From Roseicyclus marinus (GTDB lineage: Bacteria > Pseudomonadota > Alphaproteobacteria > Rhodobacterales > Rhodobacteraceae), in assembly GCF_030163795.1 (NCBI RefSeq), contig NZ_JASJOF010000004.1, positions 1 through 64,000 of the forward strand: a stretch of 64,000 nt of DNA. Reading direction: 5' to 3'. Both the position numbers and the translations under genes were made by a program. This document shows, piece by piece, positions 17,245-26,378 of this stretch (the stretch's first letter is position 1; each line of letters begins with the position of its first letter). The notes below the pieces were generated by a model, which saw only the letters and a list, made by a program, of their open reading frames with translations, was not told where the DNA came from and did not search any database.

Positions 17245-17985
17245 ATGAGCGACAAGGTTCTGACAGGCAAGACCGCCTTCGTTTCGGGATCGGGCCAGAA
17301 TATCGGGCGCGCCGTCGCCCTGCGTCTGGCCGAACTGGGCTGCAATGTCGTGGTCAACGGCTCAAGCAACGTCACCGCCTGCGAGGAAACCGCAAGCCTC
17401 ATCCGCGCGACCGGGGCAGAGGCGCTCGTGGCCATGGGCGACATGGCCCGCGCCGAAGATGTGGCCCATATCAGCGCCGCCGCCCTCGACCGCTTCGGGA
17501 CCATCGACATCCTCGTCAACAACGCCGCCCGGCGCCCCCACAAACCCTTCCTCGAAATGACCGAGGACGATTGGCACGGCGTCGTCGACGTGGCGCTGAC
17601 CGGGGCCTACCGGACGGCGCGGGCCTTTCTGCCCGGCATGGTCGACCGCAAATGGGGCCGCATCATCAATTTCGCCGGGATGAAAGCCATCCGTGGCTAT
17701 TTCGAGGGCGCGCCGATCTCGGCGGCCAAACATGGCGTCTGGGGCCTGACCAAGGCGCTCTCGACCGAATTCGCGCCCCATGGCATCACCGCCAACGTGA
17801 TCTCGCCCGGCCAGATCCGCGCCGATACCGCAACGGCCGACGACCCCAAGCGCACCGCCACGATCCCCGCGGGCTTCATGGGCCAGCCGGGTGACATCGC
17901 CTCCGTCGCAGGTTTCCTCGCCACGCCCGAGGCGCGCTTCGTCACCGGCCAGATGATCGCCGTGAACGGCGGAGAACAGACCTGA
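17245..17985 (+). CDS. Short-chain dehydrogenase/reductase-like protein with non-canonical active site
   Basis: A 246-residue classical-size SDR. The cofactor loop is SGSGQNIGRA (residues about 13-22), followed by ILVNNAA and ANVISPGQIRADTAT. The usual Ser-Tyr-Lys triad is incomplete. Where YxxxK is expected the sequence is PISAAKHG, so the Tyr is Ile, and the upstream Ser position lies in NFAGMKAI with no Ser. The Lys is kept. Either another residue acts as acid/base or the protein is not a standard dehydrogenase. It opens a plus-strand operon with the AbrB-type membrane protein and diverges from gntR-tct. Confidence 0.82.
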   Translation: MSDKVLTGKTAFVSGSGQNIGRAVALRLAELGCNVVVNGSSNVTACEETASLIRATGAEALVAMGDMARAEDVAHISAAALDRFGTIDILVNNAARRPHKPFLEMTEDDWHGVVDVALTGAYRTARAFLPGMVDRKWGRIINFAGMKAIRGYFEGAPISAAKHGVWGLTKALSTEFAPHGITANVISPGQIRADTATADDPKRTATIPAGFMGQPGDIASVAGFLATPEARFVTGQMIAVNGGEQT

Positions 17986-17998
17986 GGGAACGCGCACG

Positions 17999-19060
17999 AT
18001 GCGCCGCTTGTCGCTTGGCCCCAAGGCCCCACGCCTTGTCCTGACCATCGCCATCGGCCTCGTCGGCACCGGCCTCTTCCACGCGCTCACCCTGCCCCTG
18101 CCCTTCCTCCTCGGGCCGCTCTTCGCCTGCCTTGTCGCTGCGCTTGCGGGTGTGCCGGTCCGCGACGCGGGCGTGACAGGCAAGGTGATGCGCACCATTC
18201 TCGGCGTCGCCATCGGGGCCTCCATCACCCCAGACCTCGTCGCCCGCCTGCCGCAGATGGCGATCACTCTGGCCATGGTGCCGCTCTATGTCGTGACCAT
18301 CGCGGCCATCGGCGTGCCGTTCTTCCGCCGGTTCTACGGCTACGATCTTCCCACCGCATGGTATGCCGCCATGCCCGGGGGGCTCGCCGACATGACCCTC
18401 TTCGGGCAGGAGGCCGGGGCGAATGTCCGCAGTCTGACGCTTGTCCACGCCACCCGCGTGATCGTCATCGTCATGGCCACGCCCTTCCTGCTCGTCCATC
18501 TCTTCGATGCAGCCCTCGACAATCCCATCGGCGCGCCCGCCAGTTCCCTGCCGCCGCATGAACTGGCCATCATGGTCGTCGCGGCCCTTCTGGGCTGGAA
18601 AGGGGCAGAGCGTATCGGGCTTTTCGGCGCCCCGATCATCGGCCCCATGGTTCTGACCGCTGCCCTGTCGCTTGCCGACATCATCCATGTCCGCCCGCCC
18701 GCCGAGGCGATCCTTGCCGCGCAATTCTTCATCGGCCTCGGCCTCGGCGCGGGCTATGTCGGCATCACCATGGCCGAGGTGCGCCGCGATGTGGTGGCGG
18801 GCCTCCTCTTCGTGGTGATCGTGGCAGGCATGGCCGCACTCTTCACCGAGGCGATCATCCTCTTCGGCCTCGCCCCGCCGCTTGACGGCTTTCTCGCCTT
18901 CGTGCCCGCAGGACAGGCGGAAATGGCGATCCTCGCCATCGTCGTGGGCGCGGATCTGGGCTATGTCGTCCTGCACCATGTCGCCCGCGTCTTCCTCATC
19001 ATCCTCGGTGCTCCGGTCGCGGCCCGCCTTCTGGGCATCCGCAAGCGGCGCACGCCCTGA
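17999..19060 (+). CDS. AbrB-family membrane protein (putative transporter)
   Basis: A 353-residue protein with about ten hydrophobic helices arranged as two similar halves. Each half carries a segment like PFLLGPLFACLVAALAG and a glycine-rich hairpin such as AAMPGGLADMTLFGQEAG. This is the AbrB/YP_ duplication family, in which E. coli AbrB is the prototype and transport function is unproven. It lies 13 bp after the SDR gene. Context next to an organic-acid importer suggests export or import of a related small acid. That is inference. Confidence 0.75.
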   Translation: MRRLSLGPKAPRLVLTIAIGLVGTGLFHALTLPLPFLLGPLFACLVAALAGVPVRDAGVTGKVMRTILGVAIGASITPDLVARLPQMAITLAMVPLYVVTIAAIGVPFFRRFYGYDLPTAWYAAMPGGLADMTLFGQEAGANVRSLTLVHATRVIVIVMATPFLLVHLFDAALDNPIGAPASSLPPHELAIMVVAALLGWKGAERIGLFGAPIIGPMVLTAALSLADIIHVRPPAEAILAAQFFIGLGLGAGYVGITMAEVRRDVVAGLLFVVIVAGMAALFTEAIILFGLAPPLDGFLAFVPAGQAEMAILAIVVGADLGYVVLHHVARVFLIILGAPVAARLLGIRKRRTP

Positions 19061-19155
19061 AAAGCGCTGCCACGGCAACAAACCGTCGCCCCGCCCCATG
19101 TTGCCAGCCCCGCGCCCCGGCCCTATCAAGAGCGCGCCTGCCAGAAAGGACCATC

Positions 19156-20541
19156 ATGCTCGACGCTACCGCCCGCGACGCCGCCGTCACCCTTGCCCGC
19201 AGCCTCGCCGCGGATGATGCCTTTCGCGGGGCCTTGGCCGACCTGATCGCCTTTCCCACCGATTCCAAATCCCCCGACGCGCCGCTGCACGCCTATCTCG
19301 CCCATGTCGCGCAGGGATTCACCGCCATGGGCTTCCAAACCCAGGGCTTCACCTCCGAAGGTCGCCCCTTCCTCCTCGCCAGCCGCATCGAAGGCACCGA
19401 CCGCCCCACCATCCTCGGCTACGCCCATGGCGACACGGTCCCCGCCATGACCGGCCAATGGGCCGAAAACCGCGACCCCTGGACCCTGACCGAAGACGCC
19501 GCCACGGGCCGCTGGTACGGACGCGGCATCGCCGACAACAAGGGGCAGATGCTCGTCAACATGACTGCGATGCAGGCGGTTCTCGCCGCGCGCGGGGCCT
19601 TGGGCTTCAACACCCATGTCATCATCGAGATGGGCGAGGAAATCGGCTCTCCCGGCCTCGCCAAGCTCTGTGGAACGCTCAAGGCCCGGATCACGCCCGA
19701 TCTGCTCGTCGCCTCCGACGGACCGCGCCTTGCCGCAGACCAACCCACGATCTTTCTGGGCGCGCGCGGCGGCGCCACCTTCCGCCTGCGCCTGAAACGG
19801 CGCGAGGGCGGGCGGCATTCGGGCAATTTCGGCGGCGCCTTGCGCAATCCCGCCCTCGAGCTTGCCCATGCGCTCTCCACCATCGCCACGCGCCACGGCG
19901 CGCTCCAGGTGCCGGGCTGGGTTCCCGCGGGCGTGCCCCAAGCGGCGCGCGATGCCCTTGCCGGTCTTACCCCGGCAGGGGGCGAGGTCGACGCCGATTG
20001 GGGCGCCGAGGGGCTTACCCCCGCCGAACGCATCCATGCCTGGAATTCGGCCGAAATCCTCGCCTTTTCCGCCGGCAACATCGCCCAGCCCGTCAACGCC
20101 ATCCCCGATCAGGCCGAGGCGGTGGTGCAATTGCGCTATGTGCCCGGCATCGATGACACCAAGCTGGAAGAGGCGCTGCGCGCCCATCTCGACGCTATGG
20201 GCCATCCCGATGTCACCATCACCCGCGAAGGATCACAATTCCGCGCCTCCGCCACGCCGGTCGACCACCCGGCTGCGCGCTTCGCGGCCGCTTCGCTTGC
20301 GCGCACCCACGGGTCCGCGCCCGTGGTTCTGCCCTCGCTTGGCGGCTCGCTCCCCAATGACATCTTCACGGAAATCCTCGGCATTCCCACCGTCTGGGTG
20401 CCCCATTCCTACCCGGGATGCTCGCAGCATGCCCCGAACGAACACCTGCCCCACGCGATCTTCCCCGAGGCGGTGGGCCTGATGGCGGGCCTTTACTGGG
20501 ACATGGGCGAGGTCTCGCGCGCCGAATTGCTCGCGGGCTGA
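19156..20541 (+). CDS. M20 family zinc metallopeptidase/deacylase
   Basis: A 461-residue protein with M20 metal-site motifs: GYAHGDTVPAM (about residue 88-98, His and Asp), GRGIADNKGQM (bridging Asp), IEMGEEIGSPG (catalytic Glu-Glu) and HAPNEHLP near the C-terminus (metal His). M20 enzymes cleave dipeptides or N-acyl/N-carbamoyl amino acids. It may supply the amino acid substrate for the PLP enzyme of this island, but that link is inferred from position only. Its 3' end overlaps the convergent holin gene by 49 bp. Confidence 0.85.
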   Translation: MLDATARDAAVTLARSLAADDAFRGALADLIAFPTDSKSPDAPLHAYLAHVAQGFTAMGFQTQGFTSEGRPFLLASRIEGTDRPTILGYAHGDTVPAMTGQWAENRDPWTLTEDAATGRWYGRGIADNKGQMLVNMTAMQAVLAARGALGFNTHVIIEMGEEIGSPGLAKLCGTLKARITPDLLVASDGPRLAADQPTIFLGARGGATFRLRLKRREGGRHSGNFGGALRNPALELAHALSTIATRHGALQVPGWVPAGVPQAARDALAGLTPAGGEVDADWGAEGLTPAERIHAWNSAEILAFSAGNIAQPVNAIPDQAEAVVQLRYVPGIDDTKLEEALRAHLDAMGHPDVTITREGSQFRASATPVDHPAARFAAASLARTHGSAPVVLPSLGGSLPNDIFTEILGIPTVWVPHSYPGCSQHAPNEHLPHAIFPEAVGLMAGLYWDMGEVSRAELLAG

Positions 20542-21053
20542 TCCGCCCCGTTCCTCCACGCCGACAGCGCAGGATTGAGCGCCACGGGATCTTCGGCAGG
20601 CGCCTGCCGCAGACCGCCGCGCCGCAACAGCCCGCTGGCCCGAGCGGCCAGATGCGGCGCGCCGCGCGTGTAATGCAATTCCCGCGCGCCGAAATAGAAA
20701 CTGACGATGGCCCCAAGCAGCCACCAAAGCGGCTCCGGCACCGCCTCCAGTCCGACCATGCGCCGGGCAAATCCCGCAGGGTCCACCATCGCATAGACAA
20801 ACAGCCCAAGGGTTCCCAAGGCCAGCATCGGGCGCGGCAAACGGTTCACCCCGTTGATCGCCCGGTCGAACAGGCCCGGCCCGGCATGCTGGAATTCCGC
20901 CGCCGCCGTCTCCATCGTGGCGCGGTGGATCTCCGCATCCAGTTCCATCGCCCGCGTCGCATTGGCGACGAACACCTCCGACAATCCCTGCGCCGCCTCC
21001 CCGATGGCGCCTGCCGCCTGCCCCACGCCCATGGCCCGCCCGATCAACCCCAT
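20493..21053 (-). CDS. GTA-type 3TM holin
   Basis: A 186-residue protein. Start at 21053 is chosen because MGLIGRAMGVGQAAGAIGEA opens the family and overlaps the endolysin gene end by 10 bp. Hydrophobic helices lie at about 74-90 and 108-122, with a weaker amphipathic one near the N-terminus. This matches the family described as holin of three TMs for gene-transfer release. With the upstream endolysin it reproduces the lysis pair of Rhodobacter capsulatus GTA, which is unlinked to the capsid genes there. It would permeabilise the inner membrane so that the endolysin reaches peptidoglycan. Confidence 0.8.
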   Translation of the reverse strand: MGLIGRAMGVGQAAGAIGEAAQGLSEVFVANATRAMELDAEIHRATMETAAAEFQHAGPGLFDRAINGVNRLPRPMLALGTLGLFVYAMVDPAGFARRMVGLEAVPEPLWWLLGAIVSFYFGARELHYTRGAPHLAARASGLLRRGGLRQAPAEDPVALNPALSAWRNGADQPASNSARETSPMSQ

Positions 21054-21655
21054 GCCGCCACCCTTGCCCGATGCTCCGCCTCGCTCAGATGATAGCGCGG
21101 CGCGATGAAGCTTTCGGCCCGCGTGATCCAACCGCCCTTTCCGCCATCGCGCCGCCTTGCGTATTTCCGGCTCGCAGGCCGCCGGTCGGCCAACGCATAG
21201 TAGAAATTCCGCCGCGCAATCCCATAGGCATCGACCAGATGCCCCGGCGCCATCTCCATCGCCACCTCCGCGGCCCGCGCCGTCTGCGGCCCGATCACCC
21301 CGTCGACGGCGATCTCAAGCCCCATGTCGCGCAGCAGCCGTTGCAAGATCTTCACCGCCTGCGCCCCGGCATTGACCTGCATGTCAAAGACCGAAGCCTG
21401 CAAGGCCTCGGGCAGCAGCCCGATCCCGGGCCGCTCGAAATAGTCCCGCATGAAAATCTCGACAGCCTGCTCCCGGCTGATCCGCCGAACATCGGCGGCA
21501 TCCACATCCCCGTCCCGGTCCAGATCCAGCCCCAGATGCCGCGCGGTATGGATCGTCACCCCGAACTTCGTCGGACCCCCGGGATCGTCCGGGTCATTCA
21601 CATAGCCCCCTTCGCGCGCCACGATGTCTTCCGCGATGGATCGAACCGACAGCAT
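21044..21655 (-). CDS. GTA-type endolysin, glycoside hydrolase family 108
   Basis: A 203-residue lysozyme-like protein. The active-site motif EGGYVNDPDDPGGPTKFGVT begins at Glu15, the catalytic acid of GH108. The C-terminal half has a peptidoglycan-binding-like domain with DGVIGPQTARAAE (about 118-130). Between them lies an Asp-rich, EF-hand-like loop (DLDRDGDVDAAD, about 44-55) that may bind calcium. It has no signal peptide, so it needs the holin encoded next to it. The pair is the expected GTA lysis module. No phage structural genes are nearby, which argues against an ordinary prophage. Confidence 0.85.
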   Translation of the reverse strand: MLSVRSIAEDIVAREGGYVNDPDDPGGPTKFGVTIHTARHLGLDLDRDGDVDAADVRRISREQAVEIFMRDYFERPGIGLLPEALQASVFDMQVNAGAQAVKILQRLLRDMGLEIAVDGVIGPQTARAAEVAMEMAPGHLVDAYGIARRNFYYALADRRPASRKYARRRDGGKGGWITRAESFIAPRYHLSEAEHRARVAAWG

Positions 21656-21728
21656 GGGTTCGCCCCTCCCTGCTCCGGTTTCGATGCGCCCAGACTAGGC
21701 TCTCACCCCTAACAACCCGTTAAGAGCC

Positions 21729-21790
21729 TTCTCTGTTTCAAAAATATCCCGGGGGAGTCGCCAAAGGCGATGGGGGCAGAGCCCCCTATT
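21729..21790 (-). repeat. Dispersed 3'-end repeat, copy 1
   Basis: It consists of CTTCTCTGTTTCAAAAATAT, then CCCGGGGGAG, a small hairpin TCGCC-AAA-GGCGA (21758-21770) and a strong hairpin GGGGGC-AGA-GCCCCC (21772-21786). It ends at the stop codon of the minus-strand oxidoreductase gene. Read on that strand it is stop codon, GC hairpins, then an AT-rich stretch with T5, like a terminator. Related copies are at 29914-30004 and 41214-41279. Confidence 0.75.
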
Positions 21791-24700
21791 CCGCCGCCGC
21801 CGCCAGTTCAGGCCCCGCCCGCAACCGCGTCAGGATCTCCTCCCGCCGCACGGCGGCTTTCGCGGCATTGGCCTCCTTCACCGGGCCAAAGCCCCGGATC
21901 TGCAGCGGCAGTTCGGCCAGCGCCACCAGCGCATCGGGATCGACCGCACCGGCTTTCGGCAGCCATTCGGCCATGTCGGCCTCATATTGCGCGATCAAGG
22001 CCCTCTCCATCCGCCGCTCCGCGGTATGCCCGAAGGGGTTTACCAATGTCCCGCGCAGCACCTTCATCTTCGCCAGAACCGGGTAAAGCCGCATGATCCA
22101 AGCGCCGAATTCCCGCTTCTTCGGCCGGCCCGCGCCATCCCGCCCCGGCAAGAGCGGCGGGGCCAGGTGGAATTTCATCCTGAAATCCCCCTCGAAACTG
22201 TCGCGCGCCTTGGCCTCGGTCGCCAGATGCAGCCGCGCCACCTCGAATTCATCCTTGTAGGCCAGAACCTTGTGATAGCCTTTCGCGACCGCTTCTTGCA
22301 GGCGCCGATCGGCGATGCTCTCCACCATGCGCAGATAGCGCCGCGCCAACCGCGGGCCTTGGTAGGCCGTCAGGTGATCGGCGCGGAACGCGATCTTTTC
22401 CTCAAGCGACTTGGGCTTTTCCACGACCTCCGCCGACACCATGCGCCGCGCCGCCTCCGGGTTCAGCGCCGCCCAGCGTCCCATATCGAAGGCCTGCGCA
22501 TTGCGCTCCACCGCCGCGCCATTCAGCACGATGGCCTGCGAAATCGCCTCGTGGCTGAGCGGGATCAACCCCATCTGCCAGGCCGCGCCAAAGACCATCA
22601 TGTTGGAATAGATCGAATCCCCCAACAGGATGCGCGACAATTCGGTGGCGTCGAACACCGCCAGCCGATCTTGCAATCTTGCGGCAAGCGCGATCTGCAA
22701 CTCCTTGCCCGGAATGCGGAATTCCGTGTCCCTTGTGAAATCGCCGGTGATGATCTCGTGGCTGTTGACCGCAGCCCCGGTCTGGCCCGTCCACATCAGG
22801 CCCAGCGTCTTGGCCCCTCCCGTCACCACCAGATCGCCGCCGATGACGGCATGGGCCTCGCCCAATCCAACGCGGATGGCCGAAATATCCTCGGGCCGCT
22901 CGGCCAGACGCAGATGGATCCAGACGGCACCACCCTTTTGCGCCAATCCCGCCATCTCGATCATGCCGACGCCCTTGCCGTCGATCTGCGCTGCCTGCGC
23001 CATCACCGCCCCGATCGTCACCACACCCGTGCCGCCCACGCCCGTGACCAGCACGTTATGGGTGCCAGCGATGGCGGGCAAAACTGGCGCGGGCAGATCC
23101 GACAGATCCACCGCCGCCGTCGCCTGCTTGCGGATCTTCGCCCCCTCCAGCGTCACAAAACTGGGGCAGAAGCCCTTGAGGCAGCTGAAATCCTTGTTGC
23201 ACGACGATTGGTCGATGGCGCGTTTGCGGCCCAGCTCCGTCTCCACCGGCACGATGGACACGCAATTCGACTGCACGCCGCAATCGCCGCAGCCCTCGCA
23301 GACATCGGTGTTGATGAAGACGCGCCGATCCGGATCGGGGAACTTGCCGCGCTTCCTTCGCCGCCGCTTCTCCGCCGCACAGGTCTGGACATAGATGATC
23401 GCCGAAACGCCCTCGATCTCCTGAAACCGCTCCTGCACCGCCATCAGGTCGTCGCGCGGGTGCTTTTCCAGCCCCGCAGGATAGGCCGACCAATCGATCT
23501 CTTCCTTGGGATCATGGATCAGCGCGATATGCCTGACACCCATCGCCTGCACCTCGCGCGCGATCCGCGCCGGGTCCAGATCGCCCTCGTTGTGCTGGCC
23601 GCCCGTCATGGCGACGGCATCGTTGAACAGGATCTTGTAGGTGATGTTCGCCTTGGCCGCGACAGCGGCCCGGATGGCCAGAATGCCGGAATGGTTGTAG
23701 GTCCCCTCGCCGAGGTTCTGGAACACATGCTTGCGCGTCGAAAACGGCGCCTCCCCGATCCAGTTCGCGCCCTCGCCGCCCATATGGGTAAAGGCCTCGG
23801 TGTTGCGGTCCATCCATTTCACCATGAAATGGCAGCCGATCCCGGCCCCGCCCCGCGCGCCGTCAGGCAGGCGGGTGCTGGTATTGTGCGGACAGCCCGA
23901 ACAGAACCACGGGGTGCGCGCGGCCAGATCGGGCGCATTGCCCGCCCGTGCGGCTTCCTCGACCCGCGCCAAGCCTGCCCAGATCCGGTCGGTATCGCGC
24001 CCCTCTTCGATCAGGATGCGCCCCAGCTTCATGGCGATATCGGCAGGGTCGAGCGCGAAATGCGCCGGAAACAGGCTTTCCGCCCCCTTGCGCTGGCCAT
24101 AGACACGCCGCCCCCGGCGGTCGTCGAAAATCGCTTCCTTGACCTGCACTTCGATCAGCTTGCGCTTTTCCTCGACGACGACGATCAGGTCCAGACCCTC
24201 GGCCCATCGGGAAAAGCCCGTCATGTCCAACGGCCAGACCTGCCCGACCTTGTAGGTCGTCACCCCCAACCGCTCGGCCTCCGCCCCGTCGATGCCCAAG
24301 GTCGCCATGGCAGACATCAGGTCCAGCCAGTTCTTGCCTGCGGCGACAAACCCGATCTTGGCCCCGGCCTTGCCATGCACCCGCCGGTCGATGCCGTTGG
24401 CATGGGCAAAGGCTTCGGCGGCGTAGCGCTTGTGCTCGACCAGCCGTTCCTCCTGCGGGATCCAGTGATCGCCCAGGCGGATGTTCAACCCGCCCTCGGG
24501 CATGGGGAAATCGGGCAGAACGAATTGCATCCGGTCCGCGCTGCCATCGACCACCGCCGTCGCCTCGACCGTGTCCTTCATGGTCTTCAGACCGACCCAG
24601 ACACCCGCAAACCGGCTGAGCGCATAGCCATAAAGTCCGTAATCGAGAATTTCCTGCACGCCCGCCGGGCTGATCACCGGCATATGCGCATCGACCAACG

Positions 24701-25184
24701 CCCAATCCGATTGGTGGCACACGGTCGAGCTTTCGCCGGTGTGGTCGTCGCCCATTGCCATCAGCACGCCACCATGGCGCGATGTGCCCGCCATGTTCAC
24801 ATGGCGCATCACGTCGCCCGACCGGTCCACGCCCGGACCCTTGCCGTACCACAGGCCGAAAACCCCGTCGAACCGCCCCTCGCCGCGCAATTCGGCCTGC
24901 TGGCTACCCCACAGCGCGGTGGCCGCCAGATCCTCGTTCAATCCCGGCTGGAACAGGATATCGGCGGCTTCCAGATGCTTTTTCGCTCGCGCCATCTGCA
25001 TGTCGACCGCCCCAAGCGGCGATCCGCGATAGCCCGTGACCAACCCCGCCGTGTTCAGCCCCGCCGCCCGGTCGCGCGCCTTTTGCACCAGCATCAACCG
25101 CACCAGCGCCTGCGTCCCGTTCAACAGAACCGGCGATTTCGTCAGATCGAACCGGTCCTCCAGCGATACTTGCTGCACCCCCAT
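21786..25184 (-). CDS. Fused indolepyruvate:ferredoxin oxidoreductase
   Basis: A 1132-residue single-chain 2-oxoacid oxidoreductase. In order: a pyrimidine-binding TPP domain (GDDHTGESS near residue 142); a pyrophosphate-binding TPP domain (FCSGCPHNTSTR near 435, GGEGANWIGE near 475); a Cys-rich segment for iron-sulfur clusters (CEGCGDCG and CNKDFSCLKGFC, about 640-680); and a gamma domain (TGVGGTGVVTIG near 715). Family members decarboxylate aryl-pyruvates (indolepyruvate, phenylpyruvate) to acyl-CoA with ferredoxin as acceptor. In aerobic proteobacteria this fused form is linked to phenylalanine and related catabolism. It diverges from the LysR gene at 25375. Confidence 0.9.
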   Translation of the reverse strand: MGVQQVSLEDRFDLTKSPVLLNGTQALVRLMLVQKARDRAAGLNTAGLVTGYRGSPLGAVDMQMARAKKHLEAADILFQPGLNEDLAATALWGSQQAELRGEGRFDGVFGLWYGKGPGVDRSGDVMRHVNMAGTSRHGGVLMAMGDDHTGESSTVCHQSDWALVDAHMPVISPAGVQEILDYGLYGYALSRFAGVWVGLKTMKDTVEATAVVDGSADRMQFVLPDFPMPEGGLNIRLGDHWIPQEERLVEHKRYAAEAFAHANGIDRRVHGKAGAKIGFVAAGKNWLDLMSAMATLGIDGAEAERLGVTTYKVGQVWPLDMTGFSRWAEGLDLIVVVEEKRKLIEVQVKEAIFDDRRGRRVYGQRKGAESLFPAHFALDPADIAMKLGRILIEEGRDTDRIWAGLARVEEAARAGNAPDLAARTPWFCSGCPHNTSTRLPDGARGGAGIGCHFMVKWMDRNTEAFTHMGGEGANWIGEAPFSTRKHVFQNLGEGTYNHSGILAIRAAVAAKANITYKILFNDAVAMTGGQHNEGDLDPARIAREVQAMGVRHIALIHDPKEEIDWSAYPAGLEKHPRDDLMAVQERFQEIEGVSAIIYVQTCAAEKRRRRKRGKFPDPDRRVFINTDVCEGCGDCGVQSNCVSIVPVETELGRKRAIDQSSCNKDFSCLKGFCPSFVTLEGAKIRKQATAAVDLSDLPAPVLPAIAGTHNVLVTGVGGTGVVTIGAVMAQAAQIDGKGVGMIEMAGLAQKGGAVWIHLRLAERPEDISAIRVGLGEAHAVIGGDLVVTGGAKTLGLMWTGQTGAAVNSHEIITGDFTRDTEFRIPGKELQIALAARLQDRLAVFDATELSRILLGDSIYSNMMVFGAAWQMGLIPLSHEAISQAIVLNGAAVERNAQAFDMGRWAALNPEAARRMVSAEVVEKPKSLEEKIAFRADHLTAYQGPRLARRYLRMVESIADRRLQEAVAKGYHKVLAYKDEFEVARLHLATEAKARDSFEGDFRMKFHLAPPLLPGRDGAGRPKKREFGAWIMRLYPVLAKMKVLRGTLVNPFGHTAERRMERALIAQYEADMAEWLPKAGAVDPDALVALAELPLQIRGFGPVKEANAAKAAVRREEILTRLRAGPELAAAAE

Positions 25185-25374
25185 GGCGTGCCCTCCCGTG
25201 CTGGCCGTGGTCGTTGTATATGCGACGAAGTATAGGTCATTAATGTTGACCTGTCGACGCTTTTTCGGGCAGTGGGTGCCCTTGGGTCATGAAACCATTG
25301 GAACTCCGTGATAAAGGTCTTTGCAAGCGCTTTGGGGGATTGCATAGATACGCAGCGGCGATTGGAGGTTGGCG

Positions 25375-26289
25375 ATGGATTGGGACAAACTGCGGATTTT
25401 TCACGCGGTCGCCGATGCGGGCAGCCTGACCCATGCGGGCGACACGCTGCACCTGTCGCAATCCGCCGTCAGCCGCCAGATTCGCGCGCTCGAAGAAGGG
25501 TTGAACACCACCCTCTTCCACCGCCATGCGCGCGGCCTGATCCTGACCGAGCAGGGCGAACTGCTCTTTGACGCCACGCGCCACATGTCCAAACGCCTCG
25601 AGGCCGCCGCCGCGCGCATCCGCGACAGCGAAGAGGAAGTCTTCGGCGAATTGCGCGTCACCACGACGATCGGGTTCGGCTCGCTCTGGCTCGCGCCCCG
25701 CCTGCCCGCGCTTTACGAGAAATACCCCGACCTCAAGATCGACCTGATGCTCGAGGAACGCTTGCTCGATCTGCCCATGCGTGAGGCCGACGTTGCGATC
25801 CGCATGAAGGAACCCAGCCAGGCCGACCTGATCCGCCGCCGCCTGATGACGATCAACATGCGCCTTTACGCGACCCCCCGCTACCTCGAGGCCAACGGCA
25901 CCCCCCAGACACTGGAGGATTTCGCGACCCACCGCCTCATCAGCCAGAACGCCACCTCGGCCCAGGTCAGCGCCGGCGCGATCCTCGTGCGCGAGTTGAT
26001 GGCCCATACCATCGGCTCCCGCCTCACGGTGAACAACTACTTCGGCGTGCTTCAGGCCGTGATCCACGATCTGGGCATCGGCGTCTTGCCCGATTACCTG
26101 ACGCAGGATTTCCCCGACCTCGTGCGCGTCCTTCCTGATGTGCAATCCGCCGAGGTGCCCGTCTTCCTCGCCTATCCCGAGGAACTGCGCCAATCCAAAC
26201 GGGTCGAGGTGTTCCGCGATTTCGTCGCCGAGGAGGTCATCGCCTACCGCCGCCGCCAAAAGGAAAGCGATGCCGTTCCGCTGACCTGA
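25375..26289 (+). CDS. LysR family transcriptional regulator
   Basis: A 304-residue LysR protein with an N-terminal winged helix (DKLRIFHAVADAGSLTHAG, then LSQSAVSRQIRALE, about residues 3-52) and a two-lobed substrate-binding domain from about 90. The start at 25375 has GGAGG 6 bp upstream (25364-25368). It faces away from the oxidoreductase gene across a 190-bp gap, the classic arrangement for a LysR regulator and its target. The effector is likely an aromatic or amino-acid-derived acid (inference). Confidence 0.87.
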   Translation: MDWDKLRIFHAVADAGSLTHAGDTLHLSQSAVSRQIRALEEGLNTTLFHRHARGLILTEQGELLFDATRHMSKRLEAAAARIRDSEEEVFGELRVTTTIGFGSLWLAPRLPALYEKYPDLKIDLMLEERLLDLPMREADVAIRMKEPSQADLIRRRLMTINMRLYATPRYLEANGTPQTLEDFATHRLISQNATSAQVSAGAILVRELMAHTIGSRLTVNNYFGVLQAVIHDLGIGVLPDYLTQDFPDLVRVLPDVQSAEVPVFLAYPEELRQSKRVEVFRDFVAEEVIAYRRRQKESDAVPLT

Positions 26290-26378
26290 TCCCCCCGAAA
26301 GCCCGCAACCCACCTGCCCGTGTCTGTGTGTTATGCGCCACAGGCATATCTGCTTTGCGGCGCTGCGGCAGGTTTTGC

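Noticed and set aside
20493-21655. Prophage remnant
   Set aside because: Only the lysis pair is present and it matches the known detached GTA lysis cassette; no integrase, attachment site duplication or other phage genes were seen.
21987-25235. A 1082-codon plus-strand open frame opposite the fused oxidoreductase gene
   Set aside because: It is antisense to a clearly conserved enzyme, has a His/Arg/Pro/Gln-rich random-looking sequence, and long shadow frames are expected in high-GC DNA with strong third-position bias.
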